Notes under the pieces: generated by a model
Seen by the model: only the letters and a program-made list of their open reading frames with translations
Databases searched by the model: none
What the model was told of the DNA's origin: nothing
Assembly: GCA_002773135.1 (NCBI GenBank)
Contig: PFCB01000030.1
Span: 1-41,265 of the forward strand
DNA from: Candidatus Magasanikbacteria bacterium CG10_big_fil_rev_8_21_14_0_10_47_10
GTDB lineage: Bacteria; Patescibacteriota; Patescibacteriia; Magasanikbacterales; UBA922
DNA: 41,265 bases
Direction of reading: 5' to 3'
Translations under genes and position numbers: made by a program
Shown: one piece after another, positions 28,701-38,573 of the stretch
How positions within the stretch are numbered: the first letter of the stretch is position 1
Layout of the letters: each line of letters opens with the position of its first letter

Positions 28701-28835
28701 CACTTCCGGATCTGATTCTTTTGGTAGCTGCACAATGGCAAACAAGCCAAATAAAAGAATTGCGGTAGACAAAATAAACGTAAACCGATAATGGTCAATA
28801 AAAAAATCCCAAATTGTTTTGCCTTGCATGTCCAT
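25734..28835 (-). CDS. RND (AcrB/HAE1-type) efflux permease
   Basis: 1033 aa; VQLPKESDPEVNIPIVVVATPFPGASPIDVEELVTNPLE, SLILSLGILVDSAIVINE, VALVGIVVNNAIILIDRIN. Confidence 0.95.
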   Translation of the reverse strand: MDMQGKTIWDFFIDHYRFTFILSTAILLFGLFAIVQLPKESDPEVNIPIVVVATPFPGASPIDVEELVTNPLEDKISGLSDIKSIDSTSRGGVSSVVVEFEAKADREQVIADLKDAVDEAVVDLPEEAKDPIIQEITVSDSAFLQMSLGGPFRTAELTEFANQIKDEIERVSGVSKVQVIGGHEKQIQIVVNKAQLDTFGISIAQVTRAVSSANSDIPIGAIETAGEAFNIRLAGRLENLQDIERVPVASVSGVPVRISDIATVVQGVSEQTSISRMTIDNKTAEPAVTLLMYKQSGGDIVKTSAAVKKTMQQIVDEELPDGVKTLEIIDLAEYVKSDLTSLSRNGIATVVIVFLILFVILGFREAIMAAIAIPFSFLMTFAYLSYIDLTINFMTLFSLILSLGILVDSAIVINEGMNRELKSGLNPFDAAKKVVREYQWPLIAGTLTTVFAFVPMLLTSGIIGQYIKSIPLTVSGVLISSLFVALGLVTTLSAVVATYQRKKRAVDYARPARLARIDVYVEGLQKRYRVFVEGMLLDRKMHKRIIRWTVLMMIISYSLPALGALKVNMFPNSNEPQFAIDFEMPIGTPVERTSELIERIEQQLQQDPRITSYVVNVGQASGAGSTASTGNGHQGYITVKLVEKDRPTSSEFVDTYQKKLDQLQPGIVRVSQGNFGPPSEAPVVVTILGEDLDTLDRLARDFEQLLKTIDGTRNVQSTVEQTNGEFVLHVDRVRAARYGLSTIDVALSLRNAIAGTVATSVNQGGDDVDIVVRTALNSKQQKAAKTDIETIRGLTITTPTGEVPLSSIADITLDNSRARIEHQDSERIAKVTGFTEGKATAIDIFAGIDSRMDEIDIPDGYTIQLGGENEDINQSFTDMFRAMILSVFLIAALLVLQFNSFKQSLIILTTIPLAMIGVFPGLTLLNLPLSFPGIIGIVALVGIVVNNAIILIDRINAAKQEGMSTDAAIADAGESRLKPIIMTTITTVLGILPLALTEEVWRSLGFAIIFGLIFSTFLTLFFVPMLYKRWIQD

Positions 28836-28836
28836 G

Positions 28837-30624
28837 TTACAAAATATTCACTGTTTGCCCCTCTTCAATACCACGGACTGACGCAACAATAAATTCAATA
28901 TCCTCAAGCCCACTGGTAATTTCGACTTTATCCCCTGAAATTCTGGCAACCTCCACTGATCTTGCTTCAACAACACCACTTTCATTTACAATAAATACAG
29001 CTTTTCGATCAGCGCCAATTTGAACAGCGGCAAGCGGAATATATATACTTTCTTGAGGTGAAAGATCTACTGTCGGTTCAATGGACACGTCAACAAAATC
29101 ACCAACAACGATTGGGGCATCGGTCTCCGTCACAATAACAATCACTTCCACTTTACGCGTTGCCGGATCAATACTTGGTGCAACATGTGACACAACGGCA
29201 TCAAATCGATTGTCAACGCGGACACTGCCGTTCACCGAAATCCCGTTTATCTCGTCAGCACCTAAATAGGCACGAATCTGCAATCCTTTGGTATTTACAA
29301 CCGATGCGACAACAGAACCGGAATTCACCAACTCACCGACGCGAACAGGCAAAACTCCGATAGTTCCGCTGATAGGCGTCCGAATGCTTGTTTTACCAAG
29401 TGAGGCGTTTATACTACGAACCTGCGCCCGTGCGCCAGCAATCAGCGCATCTTGCGATGCGATAGCCGCCCGTGCTTGCGCCAGCTGCGCTTCCGCAGTG
29501 GCCACCTCCGCTTTGGCCTGTGCTTCCACGGCCTGAAGATTTCGCACTGCCTGATTGTATGTCACTTCTGTATTATCAGCTGCATTTTTTGCGTTGGCAA
29601 TGGCCTGCTGCTGCGCGATGACCGCGCTATATTGACCGGTCACGATACCGCGAGCGCCTTGGATGTTCCCAACCAATCCATCATACACCGCCTGACTCAT
29701 TGCTCCTTCAGGCGAGGGAGCTGTGTTAGCCAATACATCCGAGACGTCGGACATCAGACGTTGATATTCCAAAAGAAGATCCGCTGTTTGCCCCAATGCA
29801 TCTTCAATATTTTGATCCGGAGCAATCCCATTGGTGAATGTCACATCAAAGGATCTTTTTTGAGCACGTATTTGACGATACGTTCGCTTTGCGCGGCTGA
29901 GCGTATTGAGGTCATACCCGGCCAGCTTCGCTTCATACGAATCATTGATACCTTCATTATCAATTCCAACAATTGAGTCCGCCGTCATCAATACGGTGGT
30001 CATCGCGCTTTGCGCACTCACAAACGTACCACGCGCGTTATCAAACGCATCTTGAACAATACGACTGTTTAGTGTGTCATGATTCAGTAACAAATTATTT
30101 TGAGCAAGCGCAAGCGCACTTTTCGCTGCAGCCACAGCATTTTCAGTGGCACTCTTTGTTCTATCCAGTGATGCCTCGGCAACCGAAACCTGCGCCTGCA
30201 ATTGTGCCTTCGCCGCAATGGCTCTATCTACTTCGGCAGCCGCTTGATCACGCTGTGCAGCCAAATTTCCTGCGTCAAAATTCATAAGCAACTGACCGGC
30301 TGAAACTCGTTGACCCAAGGTCACATGCACGCGCGTTATTTTTGCGAATACTTCACTTTTTAACTCCACCTGTTGCAACGCTTCCACCTCTCCCGTGGTC
30401 TGTACAGCGGATAATTCCTGGTTTATATCACTCACGCGCATCAATTCAACAGATTTTATTTGCTCTGCCCGCTCAGGAACTGCTTCCGGACGAAGGGCGG
30501 CAAGCACCCGGCCGGCGAGAAAAATTAAAAAGATAAGGGCAATGGCCGTCAATAACGGATGTTTTTTTATAAAACGAATGCTTGGACGATCTCTGTGAAA
30601 CAATTTTTTGGCTCTATTTAGCAT
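28837..30624 (-). CDS. RND/HlyD-type periplasmic adaptor (membrane fusion) protein
   Basis: TM anchor; VELKSEVFAKITRVHVTLGQRVSAGQLLMNFD; long Ala/Gln coiled coil; SIRTPISGTIGVLPVRVGELVNSGSVVASVVN. Confidence 0.9.
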   Translation of the reverse strand: MLNRAKKLFHRDRPSIRFIKKHPLLTAIALIFLIFLAGRVLAALRPEAVPERAEQIKSVELMRVSDINQELSAVQTTGEVEALQQVELKSEVFAKITRVHVTLGQRVSAGQLLMNFDAGNLAAQRDQAAAEVDRAIAAKAQLQAQVSVAEASLDRTKSATENAVAAAKSALALAQNNLLLNHDTLNSRIVQDAFDNARGTFVSAQSAMTTVLMTADSIVGIDNEGINDSYEAKLAGYDLNTLSRAKRTYRQIRAQKRSFDVTFTNGIAPDQNIEDALGQTADLLLEYQRLMSDVSDVLANTAPSPEGAMSQAVYDGLVGNIQGARGIVTGQYSAVIAQQQAIANAKNAADNTEVTYNQAVRNLQAVEAQAKAEVATAEAQLAQARAAIASQDALIAGARAQVRSINASLGKTSIRTPISGTIGVLPVRVGELVNSGSVVASVVNTKGLQIRAYLGADEINGISVNGSVRVDNRFDAVVSHVAPSIDPATRKVEVIVIVTETDAPIVVGDFVDVSIEPTVDLSPQESIYIPLAAVQIGADRKAVFIVNESGVVEARSVEVARISGDKVEITSGLEDIEFIVASVRGIEEGQTVNIL

Positions 30625-30667
30625 AATAATTTTGTTAACCCGTAAAAAGAGATTATCGGATCGTATC

Positions 30668-30700
30668 AAAAAACGCCCATCATGTCAATGGGCGTTTTTT
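30668..30700. terminator. Terminator after typA
   Basis: AAAAAACGCCCAT-CATGTCA-ATGGGCGTTTTTT. Confidence 0.75.
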
Positions 30701-32508
30701 TACTTTTTTCGCGTCGCGCGAACCCGCTCGACTTCTTTAAGATGCTGTTTCCGAAGCCGGACACTATTGGGCGTTACTTCCAAATATTCATCTTCCGACA
30801 TGATTTCAAGCCCCGATTCCAGTGTTAGTTCTTTGGGCGGTGTCAGATTCAACGCATCGTCCGAGCCGCTCGCGCGCATGTTGGTCAGCTGCTTGCCCTT
30901 GATCGGATTCACGGTCATATCAAGTCCTTTGGCGGTATTGCCGATCACCTGTCCTTCATAGACGTCGACATTCGGTTCCACATACAGCGTGCCGCGTTGC
31001 TGCAAATTTGCCAATGAATATCCCAATACTTTACCGGTCTCGCCCGAAATCATGGAACCGACATCGCGCTTTTCTATGTCACCAACATGTGGACGAAACC
31101 CAATCACTTCACTGCACAAAATGCCTTCACCACGCGTATCCACCACAAACTCACTTTTGTATCCCAAAAGTCCGCGTGTCGCAATTTCAAAAATCATGCG
31201 CGTGTGCGACTGCTCCGGCAGCATGCTGGTCATTTGTCCTTTGCGCTTTGCCATTTTTTCTATAACCACGCCCGAATACGCTTCCGGAACATCAATCGTA
31301 ACCGCTTCAAACGGCTCATTCTTTACACCGTCTATATCTTTGATAATAACCTGTGGTTGAGACACTTGGACTTCAAATCCCTCACGGCGCATATTTTCCA
31401 AAAGCACGGCAATATGCAGCTCGCCTCGGCCATACACCGTACTATACTCACCGGCGCCAAAATCAATTTTTAATCCAACATTCACTTCCAACTCTTTTTC
31501 AAGTCGTTCCTTCAACTGTTGCCCTGTCACATATTTCCCTTCACGCCCCGCAAACGGAGAATTGTTCACCAAAAAACGAAGCGAAATCGTTGGCTCGTCA
31601 ATGCGAATCGCCGGCAGCAATTCTGTATTTTGTTCAACGCAGACTGTGTCACCGATATAAATATCAGGCAGCCCGGCAATCATAACAATATCTCCTGCCA
31701 CCGCTTCCGTGGTTTCTTTTCGGCTCATGCCTTCAAAGGTAAAAAGCTTGGTAATGGTGCCCGGAATTACCTCTCCGGAATGTTTTTTTACAAACACTTT
31801 ATCGCCCTGATTTAACACGCCTTGATACACGCGCCCAATACCCATGCGTCCCAAATAATTATCGTATGCCAAGTTGAATGGCTGAAACGCAAATGGTTTT
31901 GCCACATCAGATGGAGCCGGTGGCACATGTTGCAAAATCATATCAAGAAGCGGTGTCAAATCTTTTGACTCATCTTCCAGCTTATATTTGGCAACACCCT
32001 CTTTTGCAATGGCATAAATTGTTGGAAAATTGAGCTGCTCATCGTTCGCACCCAAATCCATAAACAATTCAAGTACTTTGTCATGCGCCCACTCGGGTCT
32101 GGCAGCTGGTTTGTCGATTTTGTTTAGCACAACAATAGGCTGTAACCCAAGCTCAAGTGACTTGCGAAGCACAAATTTTGTCTGCGGCATTGGTCCTTCT
32201 TGCGCGTCTACGACCAGCAATACGGAATCAATGGAGCGCAGTACCCGTTCCACTTCTGAGCCAAAATCCGCATGGCCCGGCGTGTCCACAATGTTGATCT
32301 TGGTAGGCTCTTTTCCGGAGCCTGCCGATGGATAAAAAACTGATGTATTTTTTGAATAAATCGTAATGCCACGCTCTTTTTCAAGATCGTTGGAGTCCAT
32401 GCTCACAGAATCATCCGTAATCATGCCTGTCTGACGCATCAACGCGTCCGTCAACCGTGTTTTCCCATGGTCCACGTGCGCGATAATCGCAATATTTCGT
32501 ATTTGCAT
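30700..32508 (-). CDS. typA: Ribosome-associated GTPase TypA/BipA
   Basis: [60 protein letters not shown]. Confidence 0.96.
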   Translation of the reverse strand: MQIRNIAIIAHVDHGKTRLTDALMRQTGMITDDSVSMDSNDLEKERGITIYSKNTSVFYPSAGSGKEPTKINIVDTPGHADFGSEVERVLRSIDSVLLVVDAQEGPMPQTKFVLRKSLELGLQPIVVLNKIDKPAARPEWAHDKVLELFMDLGANDEQLNFPTIYAIAKEGVAKYKLEDESKDLTPLLDMILQHVPPAPSDVAKPFAFQPFNLAYDNYLGRMGIGRVYQGVLNQGDKVFVKKHSGEVIPGTITKLFTFEGMSRKETTEAVAGDIVMIAGLPDIYIGDTVCVEQNTELLPAIRIDEPTISLRFLVNNSPFAGREGKYVTGQQLKERLEKELEVNVGLKIDFGAGEYSTVYGRGELHIAVLLENMRREGFEVQVSQPQVIIKDIDGVKNEPFEAVTIDVPEAYSGVVIEKMAKRKGQMTSMLPEQSHTRMIFEIATRGLLGYKSEFVVDTRGEGILCSEVIGFRPHVGDIEKRDVGSMISGETGKVLGYSLANLQQRGTLYVEPNVDVYEGQVIGNTAKGLDMTVNPIKGKQLTNMRASGSDDALNLTPPKELTLESGLEIMSEDEYLEVTPNSVRLRKQHLKEVERVRATRKK

Positions 32509-32604
32509 ATAAAAGAAAATGACTCCCATGTATCATTGCTCACCAGCGGTGAAACAGTGACAACATCGAGAGCCACCAGAGTATAGACGAAACATAGCGA
32601 TCTG

Positions 32605-33819
32605 TCAAGGCGACGGAGTCGTCGTCGCCTCAACGGTCAGTTCATCACGCAAAAGAAGGAGCGCTTGCTGCTGCCATGATACAAGACCCCGATACTCCAT
32701 TTCCAATATATAATCACCCAAAATACGATCTCTTTCTTCTTTATTTTCAAGTGATGCCAGATAGCGCGTCGTGATATCGTACTGCATTTCATCACGTGTT
32801 TGTTCATCTTCAACTTGGAGCCAAATATGATTGTCAAACGCCCACACAACAAATTCTGAATCATTTTTATGCTCTGCCACTGTTGCAAGAAGCACGTCTT
32901 GAACCGTCTCCACATCGGCTCCTGAATAGTCGTTGGGAGATAACCTTTTTTTAATGGGTTCAATCATGCCGGCTACATATTCACTCACCTGTTCCGGATC
33001 ATAGGCAATGTCTTGCACACTGTACGCCGGCCGCATAGAGAGCGCAATACGCTCCGGATGGTCGGTAAGTTGCATAGACGAAAGCGCGTCAACAATCCGC
33101 TCTGCGCCTGAAAAAGAAAGATCTGTCTTTACTGTTTTGTATACTATATATTGCAAGGCCGTATCAAACGTCGAGGTCTCATCCGGTGTATACCGAACCA
33201 ACATTTCTTTCAAAAACGTGGAATGATTGCGCGCTCGCTGCGGCTCACCAATGGCATACCCCTGCCTATGACGAAGCCATTGCAGTGTTTCGGTGGTTGG
33301 CAATTTAAGATACCGTAATATTCCCAAGGTTTCTGAAAAACCGACAATAACCAAATGATCGGCTTTTTTCCCAAGTATTCGTTCTATTTGGCCGATACCA
33401 TATTTCAAACCGCCAAGACCGCACGCATTGGACACATAATAATCCGTCGATGTAGTGCCCGTACCCGGCGGCAGCGGTGAATACGTCCCGCGCGGAACCG
33501 CGGTGATGTTCACTGTCTGCGATTCTCTATTTATTTCAAACAGTTGAATGGCATCACAGTGTCCCGCGCTGTCACCTGCGCGCGAGTCAAGCCCCACAAG
33601 CAACACACGTACCAAATCATCATCTCCAAACGGATCAACATCCGTTCCCTCGAGCTGCGACGCACGCCGCTGCTCCAAAAAATCATCAATAGCTTGCTGC
33701 TCGGCTTGTTCACGCAATTGATCTTCTGTTGGCTCCACTGTTTTTGCACGTAAAAAATAGGCCGCGCAGAGCCCAACGATCAAACACATGACTACAATAA
33801 AATACCACCTTTTTTTCAT
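32605..33819 (-). CDS. LCP (LytR-CpsA-Psr)-like membrane-anchored protein, divergent
   Basis: N-terminal TM; VRVLLVGLDSRAGDSAGHCDAIQLFEINRESQTVNITAVPRGTY; GGLKYGIGQIERILGKKADHLVIVGF. Confidence 0.72.
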   Translation of the reverse strand: MKKRWYFIVVMCLIVGLCAAYFLRAKTVEPTEDQLREQAEQQAIDDFLEQRRASQLEGTDVDPFGDDDLVRVLLVGLDSRAGDSAGHCDAIQLFEINRESQTVNITAVPRGTYSPLPPGTGTTSTDYYVSNACGLGGLKYGIGQIERILGKKADHLVIVGFSETLGILRYLKLPTTETLQWLRHRQGYAIGEPQRARNHSTFLKEMLVRYTPDETSTFDTALQYIVYKTVKTDLSFSGAERIVDALSSMQLTDHPERIALSMRPAYSVQDIAYDPEQVSEYVAGMIEPIKKRLSPNDYSGADVETVQDVLLATVAEHKNDSEFVVWAFDNHIWLQVEDEQTRDEMQYDITTRYLASLENKEERDRILGDYILEMEYRGLVSWQQQALLLLRDELTVEATTTPSP

Positions 33820-33877
33820 GGTGGTATTCTACAATATTTCAGCTCATTGGCAAGAGGGACTCATTCAGCACATTCCA

Positions 33878-35293
33878 CTATATAACACGGACAACCACCG
33901 GTGCCACCATACCCATAGTGCAAGAAATTTTATATGTCCCTTTTTTTGGTTTGCCCAAGTCTATGGTGTTCATGCCCGGGGTCAATGCAACAGACCCAGG
34001 AATAAGCCCACGTGATGCCATATACAGGCCGCATCCCACCATCCCCTGATTATCCACAAGCAATGTGGTAGGGATCCCGGATTGAATGCTTGCCCCGCTT
34101 GTCAGGGTATATTCAAATCCTTTCGCGGTAATGCTAAGAATCTGCGTTCCCTTTGGGGAGTCTGGTGATTTCGAAACTGCCGCGCGAGATTCGGTGTTCC
34201 CTCGAGCCAACACGTCACTGACACTTGGCCACCCCAGCACATTGAACTGCGCGTTTGTGTTATACAGTGCAAACAACACAAGAACCACACCGGCGTAAAA
34301 AGAAAACATCCTTTTTCGTTTGGGTTGTTCTGTTCCTTTAATGCTTGCCAATCCAATCAAAAATAATGGAATGGCTGTCCCCAACACAAACAGGATCATC
34401 ATACTTGCACCACGAGCCGCGCTACCACTTGACAGGGCGATGGCTTCTGCCGCCAACGTAAACCCGCATGGCAGCAATATGGTGCCGGCACCAACAGCAA
34501 AGGGCATGTGCCTATGGAGGGCATGGTCGGAGACACTAATGCGACGAGTGATACTTTTTGGCAGTCGAATTTGAAATCGTTCTGCCCACTCGACACCTGC
34601 CATTTGTAATCCAATCAACAGCATTATAAGCGACACGCTCATGGTTACTATGGCATAAAATATAGCAGAATCAAACGAGAATATCTGACCAATACCACCC
34701 AATATCGCGCCAAACACTGCGTACGAAAACAAACGCCCACCGTGAAAATACAGGTGCGGAACCAATTTTACGGGGAGCGATGCCTCTTTTGGTAAAGCCT
34801 CATTCCACGCTTTTGTCATGGAAAGCAGCACCCCTCCCACCAAAGCGGCACAACTTGAGAGCCCCGCCACCACGCCAAACACAAAAAACAATCCAAGCGC
34901 GGAGCTGTTTCCAAGATTGACATATTGAGACAACCCCAGCCGTGACACCAACCACAGCACAGCAATAACAATGGCCACCCGACCAAGCATATGAAATCGA
35001 CGCGAAAGCTCCCGCCTGTCCAGCTGAATGCCTTGCTTGCCTTCGACAACATACAATAATGGCTCTCGCTTTTTTCGTATTGGTGTTCTGCCAAAGGTAT
35101 ACCCGTCTTCTTTAAACCAAGCATTCAGTTGATCAACCGACGGTACCCAATTTTTGCCAATAATCGTGACCGTCTTATTTCCTATGGACGCATCCGCGGC
35201 CGTCACGCCTTTTTCTTCCAATATCCGCTGCTCAATCAAAAGCTCGCACGACGCGCAATGCATGCCATCGATACAATAGGTTACTTGTTTCAT
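33878..35293 (-). CDS. HMA - TauE/SafE-like membrane - cupredoxin-like fusion
   Basis: HMA GMHCASCELLIEQ; TM core FGVVAGLSSCAALVGGVLLS...PFAVGAGTILLPCGFTLAAEAIAL; C-terminal beta domain with GMVGCGLYM and YKISCTMGM. Confidence 0.82.
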   Translation of the reverse strand: MKQVTYCIDGMHCASCELLIEQRILEEKGVTAADASIGNKTVTIIGKNWVPSVDQLNAWFKEDGYTFGRTPIRKKREPLLYVVEGKQGIQLDRRELSRRFHMLGRVAIVIAVLWLVSRLGLSQYVNLGNSSALGLFFVFGVVAGLSSCAALVGGVLLSMTKAWNEALPKEASLPVKLVPHLYFHGGRLFSYAVFGAILGGIGQIFSFDSAIFYAIVTMSVSLIMLLIGLQMAGVEWAERFQIRLPKSITRRISVSDHALHRHMPFAVGAGTILLPCGFTLAAEAIALSSGSAARGASMMILFVLGTAIPLFLIGLASIKGTEQPKRKRMFSFYAGVVLVLFALYNTNAQFNVLGWPSVSDVLARGNTESRAAVSKSPDSPKGTQILSITAKGFEYTLTSGASIQSGIPTTLLVDNQGMVGCGLYMASRGLIPGSVALTPGMNTIDLGKPKKGTYKISCTMGMVAPVVVRVI

Positions 35294-35294
35294 A

Positions 35295-37670
35295 CTATGA
35301 TCGGTATTTGATTCGAATACTGTTGAGCACCACCGAGACAGAACTGAGCGCCATGGCCGCGCTGGCGACAATAGGTGAGAGTAGCAGCCCGAATGCCGGA
35401 TACAACAGTCCGGCGGCAAGAGGGACAGCAATGATGTTATATCCAAAGGCCCAAAACAAATTTTGCTTGATAATAGTCAGCGTGCGCTTGGATATTTTGA
35501 CTGTTTCAATAACCTTATCCAGTGTCCCTTTTACCAAAACAATATCCCCGGCCTCTATGGCGACGTCGGTTCCCGTCCCCATGGCAATGCCGATATCGGC
35601 CTGTGCCAAAGCCGGCGCGTCATTGATGCCATCACCCACCATCGCCACAATGCCATCTGTTCTTTTCTGAAGTTCTTCCAGGTTTCGCGCCTTGTCTTGC
35701 GGCAACACGTCAGCCATGATTTCATCTATCCCCAATTGTTTGGCAATGGCATTGGCCGTTGCGCTGTTATCCCCTGTCATCATCACCACGCGAATCCCCA
35801 GCCCGCGCAGTGCCTGAATGGCTTCTTTTGACTCGTTTTTTATTGTGTCAGCAAGCGCAAAGACTGCTACATGCGCTCCATCAACACTCATGTAAATCGG
35901 TGTTTGCCCTTTTTGAACGAATTCATCCGCTCGTTTCTTCAGATCCTCGCTCAAAGAAATATCGTGTTCACTCATGAGCCGAGCGTTTCCGATCAATACC
36001 TTTTTACCGCCGGCCACACCGGAGACACCACGGCCTTCCACTGCCAAAAAATCCTTAACAGGCAGGCCTTTGTCACCACTTCCCTTAGATGCCGCATGCT
36101 TCTCAATCGCATCCGAGAGTGGATGCTCGGACAAATGCTCAAGCGCGTATGCCATGCCAAGCAGCGTGTTCGCTTCCTTCTCATCTGTGTACGCAGAGCC
36201 GACCACTTCCGGCTTGCCTTGTGTCAATGTTCCGGTTTTGTCAAACACAATCGCTTTTATTTTATGCGCGCGCTCCAATGCTTCCGCGTCCTTTATCAAA
36301 ATACCATGACGCGCGGCCTTGCCGGTTCCCACCATGACGGCCGTGGGCGTTGCCAACCCCAACGCGCATGGGCAAGCGATAATAAGCACGGTTGTAGCTA
36401 TGTACACGGCCAACTGGAGCATGCCGGTATCTACAGCGACAAGACCAAGCGACGGGGCGGCATACAACCAAAACAAAAACGCAAGCGCGGCAATCGCAAT
36501 CACAATCGGGACAAACACACCGGACACTTGATCCGCAAGCTTTTGAATCGGCGCAGTGCTCCCCTGCGCTTCCTGCACCATTTTTATGATCTGTGAAAGC
36601 ATGGTCTCACTGCCCACATGCTCTGCGCGAAACCGAAACGCGCTCGTTTTATTGATAGTCGCGCCAACCACCGCGTCTCCGACTTTTTTTTCCGAAGGAA
36701 TAGACTCGCCCGTCACCATGGATTCATCAATCGTACTGGCACCCTCTATAATGACACCATCCACCGGCACCTTTTCACCCGGACGAACCAATATAGTGTC
36801 GCCTTTCACCACGTCTTCAATCGGTACCTTCATTTCTTTTCCATCACGAATGACTGTTGCTTCTTTTGCCTGCAGCTCAAGCAGTTTCTTTATAGCCTCG
36901 CCCGCCTGTCCCTTTGCCCTGGCTTCAAGCAGACGGCCAAGCAAAATGAAAAACGTAATAAAAACGGCTGCTTCAAAAAAAGTGTCACCGCCATGTTCCC
37001 CCAAAAGTCCCGGCGCAAAAGTGACAATGCTTGAAAAAAACCAGGCGGTAAAGGTGCCAAGTGCGATCAAGGTGTCCATGTTCGCGCTCTTTACCTTCAG
37101 CGCGCGCCACGCGCTGACGAAAATTTGTGATCCGCCCCAAAACAAAATCGGAGTTGTCAGCAAAAATTGCATCAAAAACAACGTACTGAGTGCGAAACCG
37201 CCGGAAAAAAGTACAGTGCCAAACGCATCCGATATATCTTTGCCCGCAAGATCCAGTATCATGAGCGCCAAAAAAGGCAACGCCCCAATCCCCACAAACA
37301 GTACCGTCTTTTTCAACTTTTGATATTGTTCTTTTTTGAGCATGGATGCGTGGTCGTGGTGTCCTTTTTTCATCCCGCCTTTCATGCCGGCCATATCATG
37401 CTGATCTGTCTGCATTTTTTTTGCCTCCGGCATTGATGCTACCACCAACCCGGCATCACTCATCACCATGGTGTATCCACCGGCTTTTTTGACCGCGGCG
37501 GCAATTCCCTCCAATGTGTCTACCGATCCGTCGTACTCCACAGTCATGACTTCGGTACCGTAATTCACGTTCACACTCTGTACACCATCAAGTTTCCCAA
37601 CCATGCGCTCTATATTTTTTTTGCACGATGCGCAGTGCATGCCGACTATTGGATATAGTTCTTTTTTCAT
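35295..37670 (-). CDS. copA: Copper-type P1B ATPase
   Basis: [17 protein letters not shown]; Met/His-rich linker; [58 protein letters not shown]. Confidence 0.93.
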   Translation of the reverse strand: MKKELYPIVGMHCASCKKNIERMVGKLDGVQSVNVNYGTEVMTVEYDGSVDTLEGIAAAVKKAGGYTMVMSDAGLVVASMPEAKKMQTDQHDMAGMKGGMKKGHHDHASMLKKEQYQKLKKTVLFVGIGALPFLALMILDLAGKDISDAFGTVLFSGGFALSTLFLMQFLLTTPILFWGGSQIFVSAWRALKVKSANMDTLIALGTFTAWFFSSIVTFAPGLLGEHGGDTFFEAAVFITFFILLGRLLEARAKGQAGEAIKKLLELQAKEATVIRDGKEMKVPIEDVVKGDTILVRPGEKVPVDGVIIEGASTIDESMVTGESIPSEKKVGDAVVGATINKTSAFRFRAEHVGSETMLSQIIKMVQEAQGSTAPIQKLADQVSGVFVPIVIAIAALAFLFWLYAAPSLGLVAVDTGMLQLAVYIATTVLIIACPCALGLATPTAVMVGTGKAARHGILIKDAEALERAHKIKAIVFDKTGTLTQGKPEVVGSAYTDEKEANTLLGMAYALEHLSEHPLSDAIEKHAASKGSGDKGLPVKDFLAVEGRGVSGVAGGKKVLIGNARLMSEHDISLSEDLKKRADEFVQKGQTPIYMSVDGAHVAVFALADTIKNESKEAIQALRGLGIRVVMMTGDNSATANAIAKQLGIDEIMADVLPQDKARNLEELQKRTDGIVAMVGDGINDAPALAQADIGIAMGTGTDVAIEAGDIVLVKGTLDKVIETVKISKRTLTIIKQNLFWAFGYNIIAVPLAAGLLYPAFGLLLSPIVASAAMALSSVSVVLNSIRIKYRS

Positions 37671-37713
37671 ACACAGTAATTTTGATATAAAGTAATTCAC
37701 TTCTTTTACACAC

Positions 37714-37768
37714 AATAAGAACGCGGATAGAGGCAAAACGTATTTTGCCTCTGATCTGCGTTCTTATT
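37714..37768. terminator. 55-nt strong hairpin in the DUF5676-like/copA intergenic region
   Basis: AATAAGAACGC-GGAT-AGAGGCAAAA-CGTA-TTTTGCCTCT-GATCT-GCGTTCTTATT; T-run only on the + side. Confidence 0.6.
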
Positions 37769-38039
37769 TTTTTTCGCACGATCCGCTCTTAAGGCAGCAA
37801 CCGGTCACATGCCAAATCCCAACTCCGATATATGCCCAAATGTACGTCTGAATCGCGCCGGCAATAAAGCTGACAATATTCATACCGTCAAATCCAAAGT
37901 ACGAGAGCCGCAACAATCGCAGATGCAAATCTGGTTCAACCGGATGAACAAAAAACCAGGCAAAACAGATAACGTACAATGCGACAAGGAAGAGTCCAAC
38001 CCGGTTGGAACACTTCCACATGTTACAATGTTCTTTCAT
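37764..38039 (-). CDS. Small membrane protein, DUF5676-like
   Basis: MKEHCNMWKCSNRVGLFLVALYVICFAWFFVHP...SYFGFDGMNIVSFIAGAIQTYIWAYIGVGIWHVTGCCLKSGSCEKK. Confidence 0.6.
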   Translation of the reverse strand: MKEHCNMWKCSNRVGLFLVALYVICFAWFFVHPVEPDLHLRLLRLSYFGFDGMNIVSFIAGAIQTYIWAYIGVGIWHVTGCCLKSGSCEKK

Positions 38040-38062
38040 AATGTCACCCCCTTTCTCAGGTG

Positions 38063-38518
38063 TTATATTACTTTTTTTAACCATGTTATTTTTTTAAGCC
38101 GTACATCCGCGCCACACACATGACCCGATTTGGTCGCGTAAAGAACCAACAGGGCGGCTGCATAAATAACATGCTCGTCAACAATGTAGCCATGCGCGCC
38201 GACCGTCGGGAAATCGAGAATAGGAAGATAGTACAGCACCATGAGCACGACTCCAAGCACGCTGGAGACACGGACAAACGCACCGACGATAAGCGAAACA
38301 CCAATCAGTGTCAGCCCCCATTCGTTGAGTACGTTTACCACATCTATGACGCCGGGCGTGGTGAACCATGAATACAACCCACCAAATGTCTTGGCTGCTG
38401 ATATGTACGGCGCGGCGCTCCACGCGGGGTTGACCAATTTGGTGATGCCTGCATAGAAAAAAAGCCAGCCCAATGCCATACGAAGAGCGACAATGTAGAT
38501 GCGCGCCTGTTTATCCAT
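38063..38518 (-). CDS. DoxX family membrane protein
   Basis: LRMALGWLFFYAGITKLVNPAWSAAPYI...WGLTLIGVSLIVGAFVRVSSVLGVVLMVLYYL. Confidence 0.85.
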   Translation of the reverse strand: MDKQARIYIVALRMALGWLFFYAGITKLVNPAWSAAPYISAAKTFGGLYSWFTTPGVIDVVNVLNEWGLTLIGVSLIVGAFVRVSSVLGVVLMVLYYLPILDFPTVGAHGYIVDEHVIYAAALLVLYATKSGHVCGADVRLKKITWLKKVI

Positions 38519-38573
38519 ATGATTCAAATTATTTAGTGTAGTATACAGCACCGACAAAGCACTTCCAAGCGCT

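Noticed and set aside
36556-37323. 255-aa plus-strand ORF antisense to copA
   Set aside because: Shadow ORF of a high-confidence P-type ATPase.
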